Source: Agapetus fuscipes
Taxonomy: Eukaryota; Arthropoda; Insecta; Trichoptera; Glossosomatidae
Direction: 5' to 3'
Assembly: GCA_951799405.1 (NCBI GenBank)
Contig: OX637344.1
Location: forward strand, 10,540,001-10,604,000
Length of the DNA: 64,000 bases
Part shown: positions 11,590 through 22,450 of the stretch, one piece after another
Layout: each line of letters begins with the position of its first letter
Position numbering within the stretch: the stretch's first letter is position 1
Notes under the pieces: generated by a model
Databases searched by the model: none
What the model saw: only the letters and a program-made list of their open reading frames with translations
Told to the model about the DNA's origin: nothing
Translations under genes and position numbers: made by a program

Positions 11590-11740
11590 ACAAAAAGAAT
11601 TTATTTTCACTCAATAAATTGTACAATAAGGTCGGCTCGTGAATCGACATAGATAATATTGCGTCATCACGCGGCCGGGTTGCCAGGGAAAAGGCATACA
11701 AGACTGACATTTGCTCGCCAAGAAAAAAGTTTCAATATCA
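11590..11740 (-). repeat. Family L copy
   Basis: The plus strand reads GCGTCATCACGCGGCCGGGT, TGCCAGGGAAAAGGC and TTCGGACCTCGTTGAAT, the complement of the family L core. Confidence 0.55.
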
Positions 11741-12139
11741 AAATTCGGACCTCGTTGAATGGTTGTACATATGGCATTAAGTATCAAAATATTCTATTTA
11801 AACCAAGTATACCATTTGGTTCTATACTCCAATAAAAATAGTTTAAATACCTGAAGAAATCTTTTATAAGAATCTATTCCCTCGCTAAAGCCACAGAAAA
11901 AGTTTGACGAGACTTTATGATGTCAATGAGGTTGAATTTCTCAATGTTTTGTTGGACATCCAATATCTTCAAATGTGGTGTCTCTTCAACGCCAATGAGT
12001 CACAAACTGAACTGTTCGAAGAAGTTGTCGCTCGAGATCGGAGATTGTAAATAAGACACAAACAAACCATTGAAAAATTTAACTTTCTCCACATCCCAGT
12101 TCAAAAAATGCATTTTTAAATTAAATATATAATTTAAAT

Positions 12140-12495
12140 TATTAAGTAGATTAAAATAAAAATTGCTTTGTTGTAATTCACCAAAAAAAAAAATATCAAT
12201 TCAGAAAATAATCTCCTAAATAATATCCTATTTCCTAACACTTCACCTCTACTTTATATGTTTCCTATTACGCTTCGCCCACATACAACTTCCCCCTCCC
12301 CTTCTGTAATTTAAATCCTTGCTTTGTAATTTTGTATTCTGTGTTAGTTTCTATTTACACCTGAAGATGGGAAGTACTGCTTCTCCCAAAACTGGTCGTG
12401 TACAAAAATAAACTCATGTGAATTAAAACAAAGCAATTTTTATTTTAATCTATTAAAATGAACTTTCACAAAGTTACTGCTGAAAATCTAGATAA
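12140..12495. mobile_element. Family B retroposon, head-to-head fold-back copy
   Basis: Arms 12147-12181 and 12418-12452 are inverted and differ at one of 35 positions. The right arm starts with the family B core: CCTGAAGATGGG, a stem, CTTCTCCC and AAAACTGGTCGTGT, then AATAAA-rich sequence and ATGAACTTTCACAAAG. The centre holds about 180 bases of unrelated upstream sequence. Confidence 0.75.
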
Positions 12496-13148
12496 TACAA
12501 ATTATTAAGCACTGATAATATTTTTCAGTCGTTAACCTCATACGTTATAGGATTGTGACCTTAATATACTTTAATGGATATAATAATTAATGAGGTTATT
12601 TAGTTATAGTATATCACTGTTTATAGTTCTACATTTGCTAGTAGGTGGGTTAGTGCTGCTGGCATTGAGGTATAAAGTGGAGCCAAAACTAGCTTATGGC
12701 ATTGAAACATACTACGGGACAAAGCTGTCAGCCGGACCTGTCAAACACAACAGAATTATTGTGTGAAATACTATAATTTCTTGCCTTCTCGATCTTATGT
12801 TTCGACACCTAATAATTATTACACATTCCATGATATTTTATAATAATGCCTATTTGTCTTTCGAAATTGACCAATTCACCAACCAAAAGAATATAAACGC
12901 GTTCGCACAATATCCGTGCAGAGATGACATTTTAGTAATCGCCAACATTGCAGAGATATTTTCTAGCATGTCTCACACTTGCCTGTCAACAATGTAGTCA
13001 CACTCAAAGCATCTTTGTTCTCTTTCTAACTAAGGAGATATGTGTTGAGGCAGGTTGAAACAGATATAGTATCTAGTTGCGTTACAATAGTTTTGGGTCC
13101 TTTAATAAATCAATGGTTGCTGCACTGTGTGTGTTGAGGGAAGATGGG
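12496..13148. other. Downstream flank of the SLC26 gene
   Basis: Holds the 3' UTR of the SLC26 gene on the minus strand. The only plausible cleavage signal seen is ATTAAA (minus) at 13101-13106, 43 bases past the stop. No other gene was found. Confidence 0.4.
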
Positions 13149-13306
13149 TTAGGCTACGGTGATTCCTGGGGCTGCCGGGTGCACAGACTGCATCTGCGAG
13201 ATGGCAAACAGAACGGCGTCGTGTGTCGATGGGAAGATGGTGAAATGCAGCTTGTCCGGGCCTGTCTCCAGCTTGTCAAAGCGATCCATCATCTCCAGGA
13301 TGGGAC
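13149..13306 (-). CDS. SLC26 exon: end of STAS and stop (629-680)
   Basis: Encodes the last STAS helix, with [16 protein letters not shown], and ends in ITVA followed by TAA at 13149-13151. Confidence 0.93.
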
Positions 13307-16300
13307 CTGAAATGCATGACACTCTAAATGTACCTATATAAATCATCTTAAACCTCTCTTGGAATTGCTATGTTTAGCGACACAAAAATCACGAAGAAGT
13401 GTTGCCTGTCATGCTAATCATTTATGTATAAAAATAAATCTACTGCCAATTGAATGAAATAACATTTCTTTAATCACTTGTTTTTGTTTAATCTGATAAC
13501 TCAATTGTTTGTTTGCCCCACAATGGAGTTAGAACATTGTTAAGTATTGTGAGTCGTGAACAGGAAATATTAATTATGGAAGATTGATTAATTATGTTAG
13601 GTGGCAGCTGAGCCATGGATTTGCTGTGAGTGAATAACACTGATAGAATGATTTGTAAATTTGAGTAGAAAAAAAACCTTTTAATTAAACATGGTTTGGT
13701 CATCTATGCCTTAGTAGAGGAAGCAGAGGACTGACTTCACTTACCATTAGCTCTGGAGAGCAGCATTTGAATTCCCATCTTTTCCAGATCCCTGTACACA
13801 CTGCGCAGCATGCCTACTCCTCCAGCATCCATGTAGCACATGGCTGTCAGGTCCATGATCAGGAACTGAATCTGAAATCATACATTTTCATAAATAATGA
13901 TTATTTTTGATACTTCACTACATCTTAGAGGATATTTTGTTGATATACCCTCAAAGAAACAATTGGAAACCTCATAGCTGCAGCAATCAGAAGCTATGGA
14001 TCTGTGGAGATATAGCATATTGGATGTGAGACAAGGATCATTGACCAACCTCACTGCCTTCATTTGCACAACATCAAGTTGGTCACTCAACTTCTTGGAC
14101 ATACCAGACCAGAGATGACTGCCATACTCAATATTGGGGCAGTAGTATAGAGGGGATAAGCAAATTTATTCTTGAAAATATATGGATATACCTAATGGTT
14201 CATTATGACATTACAACACAGATACCACTAGTTTACTTATTACAAGATTTTATTCAAGGACTTACCTTGTTATTATCAGCTTGGGAATATTCAAATGACG
14301 CCGAGTCTTTGGATGAACTCTTCTTGAGCAGTCCATTCTCAAACTTGGATTTGCTCTTAGACGTCATGGGGAGACCAATCTTCCTGAACATGCTCTGTTT
14401 GAAGCTGTTCTTACTGGCGAAGTTCAGTCCACCGCAGTAGTGGTAAATCTTGATCCCTGGAATTTCCAATGCCTGGAAGGCAACACACATCGGTATTATT
14501 TACTTCCTGCTTAATCTTTTCTCTCCACTGCTGGATGTAGGCCTCTTCAAAATTCTTTCAAATTTTCCGATATCAAGCAGCACAAAGCCGCTACTTTTCA
14601 TTATCTGGAACTTTCACATATGCACAGAATTGATTGATTTGACGGCAAGGTTTACTCAGCCTTAAAAAGAAATGAGAACTAGCCCTCTCGGGAACTGGGA
14701 AACCCCCACTTCAATGAAGTGGTAGGCCAGCCCATAACCTGATAGTAGTGACTCCTTTGGAACAATATAGGGAGAAGTTGCACTGTATTTACAGCTGTGT
14801 TGCATTACTTTTGTTTTTTTTGTCTGACAATTTTTTTTTTGTCTTTGCATGGTACGCCGTACACACCTCAGCTTCAAATTCATTTTTCTCATGGCTCTCC
14901 TCATTGTCAAGCTTCATGATATGTTGAAAATACCCAATTATTACAAGTATGTTTACCGCTTTGTATCTGTTGACGTCCAGGTATATCTCTGTGTTGGGCA
15001 CGCAGCCCAGCAGGCAAGTGTACGGGCTCTGCGCCCTGATGAACAGCGTGCCAACACTGGCCAACATCCCAACCAACAACCTGCAACAGAAACAAGCGCT
15101 CTCCTTTTAAAAAGAATCAAAAGTTAAACAACTGTTGCAAGATTTTCCCAATAGATGTTGTTTTGAATAAAATGGAAGATGAAAACAATATCAGTATCCC
15201 AATTATAAAATATTGCGTTAACTTATCTCCATCAAACAGGATGATGTATGGAAGATACAATAGCATCTCCAGTGAGTGTTTTGGTTTGCACACCTTTTTC
15301 TAACTACATTGTCGAGGGGAGTTTACTAAGTGTTTGTACAGGACCCAACTTTACTTCACTTTTGGCTTTTGGCTTATTTTTAAAACCACCTATCTTTTCA
15401 TTTGGCAGAATTATTTGAATTAAAATAGTTCCTATGGATTTTGTGAGTTTTCTTTGAAAATTTGTACAGGATTATTTACCCAATATCAATGTTGACGACT
15501 ATAACAACCAAACAGGTTAGGATCCACACCATTGCATCTAGCTTGCTTAACTTCCAGAATCTGAAAAAAAAGTTGTAAAGATAAAATAAAACAATGTGTA
15601 TGTGAGTGACCCTGCCATCTATAGGGGAGTAGAAAAAACTTTCTTTTGATTTGGAATTAAAGCTTTTTTTGCTCTCTGACAGGTGGCAACAAATAAAAAG
15701 TCAAAATATCTACAGGAAAACAAATTGTGACATTATACAATCCGTTACCCGTCGTTAAAAAAAAAAAGCTCTTGGTTGCTAAGGACTTTAGTAGAAACTA
15801 AAAGTAATTCAGATTGTTTCTCCAAGCAAATTTGGGAATCCATGAAAAGGAAAAAATGTAAGTCATGATTGGTATGCGGCTGACCACCCATACTGTAAAA
15901 AATGGTTCACTTTGCCAATGTCACCCCTGTTTCAGGGAAGGACGGCAAGAGTTGCAGAGCTTATGTTCATTTGAGATTGGATTTTTATATTGTAGGTCCA
16001 CATGCGGTATGTGTTAGCGCGAAATTATACATGTCTGCTTGTGGGAATGCATTTAATATAAATCTTAAATGATATATATCTTTGCAGCTTAGATTAGATT
16101 AGATTAGATTAGATGATTCCAGATTGCCTTGCCATTATGAATCAATCTTAATACACATTTTTTTAATGTGATGTATTGTTGTAGTTTACCTGACTACATC
16201 TTTCCCCTGCATGAGCATGCCCTTGAGAGCAACAACTATGATGGAAGCCAGCACGGCCTTGGGCAGGTCCTCGAAGAACGGTCCCACCCACAGAAGAACA

Positions 16301-19300
16301 CAGAGCAGCAGACCACAGGATACCACACTGGCCACCTGACTCCTGCCACCAGTCTGAAGGAAAAAACAATAAAATGTCATGTATTGAGTCCCGTCTGAAA
16401 CATTTTCATTACCTGTACCATTTTAACACACTCAGGGCCTTTTTAGACACAATGCATTCTACCCGGATTGTCTATGGATTAACGTACAAACTCTGTGAAA
16501 GCTTTCATACATTTTCATACACTACTGATTTCAGACCCAGCGCCAAATAGAAGAAAAAAACATAGACAAACCGGGCAGAATGTGCTTAGGGTGCAATGGC
16601 TGTAAGCGTGTAATTTATAAATATTTTAAGATCATTTAGGTTTTTTGTAAGTAAGATGTAAGTTGTTTGTGGAGATGCAAGATTTTGACATGCATTTATG
16701 TATTTAAAAAGTGATCTATGCAGTTCTATCAAATTTTATTTAACAGACTAAGAAAAATTCAGGAGTTGTGGTGAAATTGGGAATTTCTTGGGAGATTAAA
16801 AATAAGGTACATTGATTAGAATTTCAATTATTTTTGTGCTCATAAAATAAACCAAAAAAATTCAATCATTACCTGATATTGAATAGATGAACGTGACAAG
16901 CTAGCACAGAATGGAACGCAGCTGAAGAACGACGCAAACACATTGCCCGCACCCTGGAAACAATTATTAAACATAAAATTACTTAATTCCACGTTAATTA
17001 AAATTTTCCATGTTCAGATATTTTTCATTGATTATAGAGATATTAACTCTGTTATCTTTCATATTAATGTTTAGAAATCAAAGAAACTTTGTTTAGGTAC
17101 TGATTACGATGAGTATAATTACATATCCACAACCGGTTTTGCATACATGCCATTTGCATCTTCAGGTGGTCTCAGTAAAGATGCTGATCTAATTAAATAA
17201 CCTCAAGATGCAAATTATATATTTGCAAAAATGGTCATATTCCTTGACTTATAGGTTGGTATGAGGCTGACCACCCATACTGTAAAAAATGGTTCACTTT
17301 GCCAATGTCACCCCTGTTTCAGGGAAGGTCGGCAAAAGTTGTGGGGCTTATGTTCATTTGAGGTTTGGATTTTATTTGTAAGTACACATTCAGCATTTGT
17401 AAGCGCGAACTACACTTGTTGGTTTGTAGGCATACATCTGAGAGCTTTAAATGAATATATCCTTGCAACTTAGATTATAGATTATAGTCATAGATATGTG
17501 ATTATACTCATCGTGATCAGAAAACAAGGTTGTTTAATATCTAACGGTGCTATTCTTAGACATTTTAGTCGTCCGTTGAGACCACGCTTTGCCAACTAAT
17601 GATGCATTTGTACGAAAACCTGTCAAACCAAGATGGCCGCAAGTAAACAGCTGATTAGTCTTCATACAAATATTACCAAAATTTGGTAGGTAAGAATGAC
17701 CGTGGTGATGAGACTTCCAGCCCAGGTAACATTAGTTTGTCAAAGCGTTGGCTCAACAAACGCCCAAAATGTCTAAGAATAGCACTGTAAGTATTCAGAT
17801 ATTGTATTTGAATGAAACGTGATGAGACTATACCATGGCGAGCAGCTCCTGGTTGGGCTCCACTTCATATTTTCCCTTGTTGGCAAAGATCAGCGCCATG
17901 GACATTGTGATGGTGTAGGAGACCATGGTGATGGTGAAGCTGTCCAAGGCCACCTCGGCCAGCAGCTCCATGCGGGGGAAGGTGGGCTCTGGTAATCTGT
18001 AAGCATGACAAACTTTAACAATTCTATTCCACAATCTGTTTTGCAAGCCTATCCTTGGCATTGTTAAATGGTATAGTTAATACTGAATGCTCCAGTGTCA
18101 ATTTTTGAGTACCGGCTGTAAGAATGGCTAGGTTCAGGTTGTCATCATCGAGTGTGTGGTCAGTTCCTCTGATTTTTTTTTTCTTTGGTATCAGACTAAC
18201 AATGAGGATGGAATGGGAAAAATACAGAAAAGTGGTACAAACCCTGTAGGAATGTTGCCGACCAGTTGTACCCCATAGTTTTCATGAATATCAAAATATT
18301 TATTGATAAGGGTTCCTGTTACTACGGCTATTAGTTCTATGGGAATTGGCAGCTTACTCCTCTTGCTGACCCAGGGCTGAAAAAATGGAAAATACAATTA
18401 GTTATGTTGTAGGAAATGAAAGAGAAAACTTGAGAGTAAAGATAAGAAAAGATGTCTTACCTTTAGCACTTCATTGTTGACGGACATGATGGTGATGGCC
18501 ACAAAGGATATGACAAAGGCCGCCCAATTGAGATTAGGTAGTTGCCGGCATACGTCAATCACAATCTGGAAAAAAGAAGATAATCAATAAATCCGATGAT
18601 GTAGATTACTTAAATGAACAATAGCAAAGATGCTGTGGTTTAATAAAACAGTGGTTGATAAATTTTGAGGAGCAAGGTAAGTTGATACTATGGTCTATGG
18701 TTATACTATATGGTATATGGTATAACTACAGATTACAAATGAGATTATGTTGAAATTGGGATTCAAACCAATCAAAGAAAATTTTATTGTTTTAATTTAT
18801 TCATTTATTATAATTGTTTTTTATCCCATACCAATATGACTTTGAAGTTCCCTTTGTATTTGTGTATCGTTATGCCAAACAGGTCCTTGAGTTGTGATGA
18901 CAGCACGTGAATAGTTGCTCCCGTAATGAAGCCGCTAACTAATGCTTCACTTAACAACGAAGACATCACACCTAATCTGAATATCCACATGATTAACTGA
19001 AAATTAAAAAAAATATATATCATTAATGGAGCTTCTGCGAAATCTCCAAATGCATCACCAAAGGTTACCTCATGAAGGTACCTACATATAATCTTCAATC
19101 ACAAGCGATAACAATTTTTTCTGACAGCTTGGGCCTCTTTGGCACAGAAGAGACATGCCTCCTGTACCTCTAGTATTAAAAATTGCGTGAATTCCCCACG
19201 ATTGTGTAAGTAGAAAATGTATGGAAGATACAATAGCAAGCTTAGTAAGTGATTTAGTTCTCATACATTTTTTCTGTTTACGCGATCAAGAGGAAGTACT

Positions 19301-22300
19301 GATGGCGTCTGATACAACTCTGACAAAATGTTGAGAACTAGTTCTTCTCTACACCAATGTAAAAATACATTCATATTATATACTTGATGTTAATGTTGTA
19401 AAATAACCCAGAGCGCCATTAAAAAAAATACAAATAAAATGTAAGTATAACAAAAAGATTCAAATAAGTATAAAAGATTTTGCCATCTATGAGCAGACAA
19501 GTGAAGCTTATTGATGAAGTTTTTTTTACGAAAAAAAAGATTATGTCTTTTCATTTAATATTTGTACCAGTCTGGTTCTAGAGTTGTGAATAATATGATG
19601 TGAGGTATAATATTTACCTGGTAAACTCCCACCATGAAGCAAACTGCCGTTGCGACTTCTATAGGAGTATAATGTGGACCTGCATGCCCCACTGTCAAAA
19701 CAAATTCAATAATTATTACAACAGTTATTTGGGTTTTTCCATAATCCAGGAATTCACACTTTTTCTCCTTTAATAATATTCAAAGCACAGAACAAAAGAT
19801 ATGAAGATATAATTTGCTGCAAAATATATAATTTGCTGCAGAAAATTAAATCTATACCTACAGCACGAAAGTACATTAATCATAATCAACGCAGTTGAAA
19901 ATAGAACTAACAGCAGCATCTTGTAAAGCACATTTTTTTACAGTTAACTGTGAACAACTTATGTTGTTTATGTTTTCCTTTGTGGCTGGTTTTTTATATT
20001 TTTATAAAAGAGTATGATTGGCATGCCTACAGTTCAAGAAGGTTGTGTTAAAAATTGAAGAGTACTTAATTTGTGAACTGAAAACAAAATTATACCCAAT
20101 CATTTATCAGTTGACTGCCCTGAATACCACAGCAATGCTGTTGTTCAAATATCACATGCATTTAATAAGATCTTATTTCTTAAATTATTTGATAGATTAA
20201 ATATGTTGTAATATTAATGGACATATATTATGATTGCAAATGTAATATCAGATTGATTAAATAAATGAAATTCTTACCATCGCTTGTTAAAGTGCCGTTC
20301 ATAGGATGTGGATGATCACTATCAGATAACCCGCTGACAGCCTGTGGAAAAAATAAAATGGTATTAAATGATTCAGTAAACTCAAAGTTTTCCAGGCATA
20401 TTTTTATACTGAACTTTTCATCGATACAGGTGTGTCTTATAGATGTTGGAAAACAAACAAAAGACCGATCAAGATGTAAAATTTCCAGAATGGTGTTATG
20501 GGAGTTATGTAGCTATCATCATTATCATGTTCTAAAGGTAGTGCCTTGTTGCAATAGTCATTCCGCAATAGTTTTTGTAAACTAAATTTATAGCTTGGAT
20601 ATGTATAAAAATAATTTACCTTTCCAGTCATGAGGCAGGCGACGGCAAACGTCCCCATTGAGACGTGTCTTGAGGTGCCGAAGAAGAAGTAAACGAGGAC
20701 GGGGAAGAAGGCCATGTAGAGACCCACCACGGGAGGAACTCCAGCTAACATGGCGTAGGCCATGCCTGGAAACAGAATATGCAATTAGTCATCATTCCCT
20801 CTCTCCATTCAATGGCTTCCACAAACATCTTTGCCCTCCCTAATGCTACGTCTACAACTCTTTGATTCCCATACAGCCGTCCTCCAACTTGCCTCGTTCT
20901 GAAGAAGCAGTGAAATATCTCTCCATATCCTATCCAGCCTGGGCCTGCCCACCAATCTCCTTTCACCTGGGTATCCAATTTAGAAATTTTTTTGGGGCAC
21001 AACAAATCGGTTTGATACTCCGAAGTTCCTTCATACGGTACTTTGAGGACAATCTGCGGTATTCTCTTATTGATAGGTGATGGTTGATGATATTAAAGCA
21101 TGTCATATTCCTTTATCTTCCTTTTTTTATAAGTTCTAGACTAAGATATATATTGCATTTTGCTTAAGAGGGAACTCTCAACAGACTAACCTACCTCTTT
21201 TTCTAATTTGCGAGGCAACATTGCAAAATATTTTAATATACCTAATATATTACACCTAACTTTATGATCAATCCACTATTGGACACGGATTCAAGAAGAT
21301 TCTTTAGAAAAGGTTTTACTTTGACTCCACAGCGATCATTTATGTTGAAGACCAATTGTAGACTGTCAAGTTTGCATTTTGGTTAGCTTACATTACTGCA
21401 CTACAAGCTAAGCAATATAGATTTACAGTTAAAAAAGAGAAGATTGTACCTTGGGGTATGTGCATGACAGCGACTGTGCACCCCGAGACCAGGTCTCCCA
21501 GCATGTCCCGCTTGAGGGAGTACTCGGGCAGCCATTTTACTATGGGCAGCACATTCTGCAGGCAGCCCGTGAGACCGCACGCCCGGATCACTGAACCACA
21601 TCTCTCCGGAACTGGAAGCACAATAGTCAATATGATAAAGAGATAAGATAAGCAAGAATAATCTGTGTGACTCTGTCATCTGTTGCATAGTTAGGAAAGT
21701 TTTTTTCTATGTCACTGTTTAAATATTGATATCTTCTCCATAAAAGAACCTTTTCAATACAGATCCATAATGATTTATCATAAAAAAAATGGAAAAGATG
21801 AAATTGACATAGTATTAATCTGCTTTAAAGCTCACAAGATGACTGAAAGTAATTCTTTGTTGAATAAGGTTAATTAAAACATTACAAAGTATGCTTTACA
21901 ATAAGTTAATGTCAAGGTATGTAAAATTATATTCTTATCAATCAAATAAAATTTTACTTCGATTTCTTATGCTCTTTAATTTTAATAATTTCAATAATTG
22001 TATATTTTGTGAGTAGATAACCTACATGAAATGATTTTGTGGTATACTATGCATAAGACAATTGGCAATCTTTTATCTACAAGTTGTCGTAAAATGAAAG
22101 CTGAGAAAGAATTAAAATCTTGATTCTTAATTAGGATACTCATTGATTTGATACTTGAAGTTCCTAAATGAAATGTTTAGAGTTTATACTATCAGAACGT
22201 TATTAAAAAGTGACTCAAAGCCATCGTTAGACAGAACCACATGGTTAGATTGTATGTATAAGTTTAATAAGTTTAATATACCTGTCTTAGACGGCTTGTG

Positions 22301-22370
22301 ATAGTCTGCTTGCCTGTCTATCTCCTCCTGAACAAATACCGGTCGCACAACATTGAACGATTCTGAAGTT
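13149..22370 (-). CDS. SLC26-family anion exchanger (prestin/SLC26A5/A6-like), 16 exons found
   Basis: Sulfate-permease-family multipass protein that exchanges anions such as chloride, bicarbonate, oxalate or sulfate across the plasma membrane. Exons in transcript order: 22282-22370, 21450-21611, 20620-20765, 20278-20341, 19618-19691, 18832-18996, 18461-18565, 18243-18376, 17834-17996, 16873-16953, 16190-16353, 15480-15560, 14957-15080, 14266-14472, 13745-13871, 13149-13306. All junctions are GT-AG and phases agree, giving 680 residues counted from the first whole codon. Family marks are the N-terminal [26 protein letters not shown] in TM1, [21 protein letters not shown] with TGGRSQ at the anion site, and a C-terminal STAS domain. 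Usual length is 650-780, so only a short N-terminus is missing. The first coding exon lies upstream of 22370 and was not identified; the exact paralogue is uncertain. Confidence 0.95.
13745..13871 (-). CDS. SLC26 exon: STAS core (587-629)
   Basis: Encodes [20 protein letters not shown] and [20 protein letters not shown]. The D-(T/S)...(F/Y)-D--G...L pattern is the conserved STAS nucleotide-loop region. Confidence 0.95.
13890..14165 (-). mobile_element. LINE C-terminal fragment in an SLC26 intron
   Basis: Minus strand reads [20 protein letters not shown], then [13 protein letters not shown] and [10 protein letters not shown]. This is the post-RT domain of jockey/R1/CR1-type LINEs (P-LEY-S-LW... 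Q--A-RLI-DP). It sits in the intron between 13745-13871 and 14266-14472, in the host-gene orientation. Confidence 0.75.
14266..14472 (-). CDS. SLC26 exon: STAS with the variable insert (518-586)
   Basis: Encodes [20 protein letters not shown], then a Lys/Ser-rich stretch ([20 protein letters not shown]) that matches in position the variable, often unstructured insert inside the SLC26 STAS fold. 69 codons, phase 0; donor GTAAGT. Confidence 0.94.
14641..14745 (+). repeat. Family D SINE body in an SLC26 intron
   Basis: Contains GGCAAGGTTTACTCAGCCTT, CTCTCGGGAACTGGGAAACC and CCCACTTCAATGAAGTGG, the family D body. The tRNA-like head is missing. Confidence 0.7.
14957..15080 (-). CDS. SLC26 exon: TM14 and start of STAS (476-517)
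   Basis: Encodes [40 protein letters not shown] and KA. The R-Q-P---LG-VP-T-IY-D linker leads into the cytosolic STAS domain. Confidence 0.95.
15480..15560 (-). CDS. SLC26 exon: TM13 (449-476)
   Basis: Encodes [20 protein letters not shown] and VVNIDIG. W--SK-D---W--T matches the family. Confidence 0.93.
15868..16116 (+). repeat. Family A copy with a pure TTAGA tail
   Basis: Full-length family A in an SLC26 intron. It ends in four TTAGA units (about 16090-16112), showing that the 3' tail grows as a microsatellite. Confidence 0.85.
16190..16353 (-). CDS. SLC26 exon: TM11-TM12 (395-449)
   Basis: Encodes [40 protein letters not shown] and the [14 protein letters not shown] end. P--LP-AVLA-I---ALKG is highly conserved. 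Confidence 0.95.
16430..16604. mobile_element. Short hAT-type MITE in an SLC26 intron
   Basis: Left part CAGGGCCTTTTTAGACACAA then TGCATTCTACCCGGATTGTC; right part CATAGACAAACCGGGCAGAA then TGTGCTTAGGGTGCAATGGCTG. The inner parts are inverted copies. The same element, in reverse, is at 30731-30907. CAG...CTG ends suggest hAT, but no clean 8-bp duplication was seen. Confidence 0.7.
16873..16953 (-). CDS. SLC26 exon: TM10 anion site (368-394)
   Basis: Encodes [20 protein letters not shown] and RSSIQYQ. Ser387-Arg388 correspond by position to Ser398-Arg399 of vertebrate prestin, which lie at the anion site. 27 codons, phase 0 at both ends. Confidence 0.93.
17100..17520. mobile_element. Family B fold-back copy with a nested family A
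   Basis: Outer arms 17100-17127 and 17493-17520 are inverted with 2 differences in 28. Each arm leads inward to a CCT(G/C)AAGATGCAAAT core (left on the minus strand, right from 17201). A family A copy (17240-17488) interrupts the right arm; CATA at both edges may be its target duplication. Confidence 0.7.
17240..17488 (+). repeat. Family A copy nested in family B
   Basis: Shows the whole family pattern from ACTTATAGGTTGGTATGAGG to CTTGCAACTTAGATTATAGA, in an SLC26 intron. Confidence 0.85.
17834..17996 (-). CDS. SLC26 exon: TM9-TM10 start (313-367)
   Basis: Encodes [40 protein letters not shown] and [12 protein letters not shown]. The NQEL motif precedes the anion-binding TM10 region. Confidence 0.95.
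18243..18376 (-). CDS. SLC26 exon: TM8 (269-313)
   Basis: Encodes [20 protein letters not shown] and a [11 protein letters not shown] ending. PIP-EL--V--GT and VG-IP-G are family hallmarks. Leaves in phase 2 and joins LPEPTFP of the next exon. Confidence 0.94.
18461..18565 (-). CDS. SLC26 exon: TM7 (234-268)
   Basis: Encodes [20 protein letters not shown] and VNNEVLK. The N-LN-xx pattern followed by a hydrophobic helix is conserved in the family. Confidence 0.92.
18832..18996 (-). CDS. SLC26 exon: TM5-TM6 (179-233)
   Basis: Encodes [20 protein letters not shown] and [16 protein letters not shown], matching the family's F-LGF...L-E-LV-GF-T-A-VHV pattern. 55 codons, both ends phase 0; donor GTATGG. 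Confidence 0.93.
19165..19300. repeat. Family M-like relic in an SLC26 intron
   Basis: Shares AAATTGCGTGAATTCCCC, AATGTATGGAAGATACAATA and CATTTTTTCTGTTTACGC with other M-like sequences, including a second piece near 15215-15300. Confidence 0.45.
19618..19691 (-). CDS. SLC26 exon: start of TM5 (154-178)
   Basis: Encodes [16 protein letters not shown]; in vertebrate relatives the matching region also begins with a variable loop and continues into a hydrophobic helix. The donor is GTAAAT, phase 0. Confidence 0.88.
20278..20341 (-). CDS. SLC26 exon: extracellular loop (133-154)
   Basis: Encodes the hydrophilic loop after TM3, with one N-glycosylation sequon at Asn147 (NGT). Family members commonly carry glycans in this loop. 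Short, variable sequence; identified by phase, splice sites and position. Confidence 0.85.
20620..20765 (-). CDS. SLC26 exon: TM1 to TM3 (84-132)
   Basis: Encodes [20 protein letters not shown] and [20 protein letters not shown], the strongest SLC26 signature in the window. Ends in phase 0 with MTGK. Confidence 0.95.
20770..20990 (-). mobile_element. LINE C-terminal relic in an SLC26 intron
   Basis: The minus strand reads [20 protein letters not shown] and [16 protein letters not shown], the basic RPR-RW...W tail found after many LINE reverse transcriptases. Frames break on both sides. Confidence 0.5.
21450..21611 (-). CDS. SLC26 exon: N-terminal domain into TM1 (30-84)
   Basis: Encodes the [20 protein letters not shown] linker, then [13 protein letters not shown], the first half of TM1. 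The WLP-Y and D-GD-V-G residues are typical of the family. Splices after one base into the PQG|MAYA junction. Confidence 0.93.
22282..22370 (-). CDS. SLC26 exon: cytosolic N-terminus (residues 1-30)
   Basis: Encodes [16 protein letters not shown] and HKPSKTG, the conserved RPV...PSK stretch before the first membrane segment. Enters in phase 2 (its first base completes a codon) and leaves after one base. It contains no Met, so translation must start in an upstream exon. Confidence 0.9.
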
Positions 22371-22450
22371 CTGAAAACAAAGAAGAAAAAGATAATCATT
22401 AGTTTATCATACATACAACAGAATATAGTAATTTTCTTCATCGATGACAT

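Noticed and set aside
11880..12050. Possible minus-strand coding remnant (IGVEETPHLKILDVQQNIEK)
   Set aside because: Short, interrupted by stops on both sides, and no family was recognised.
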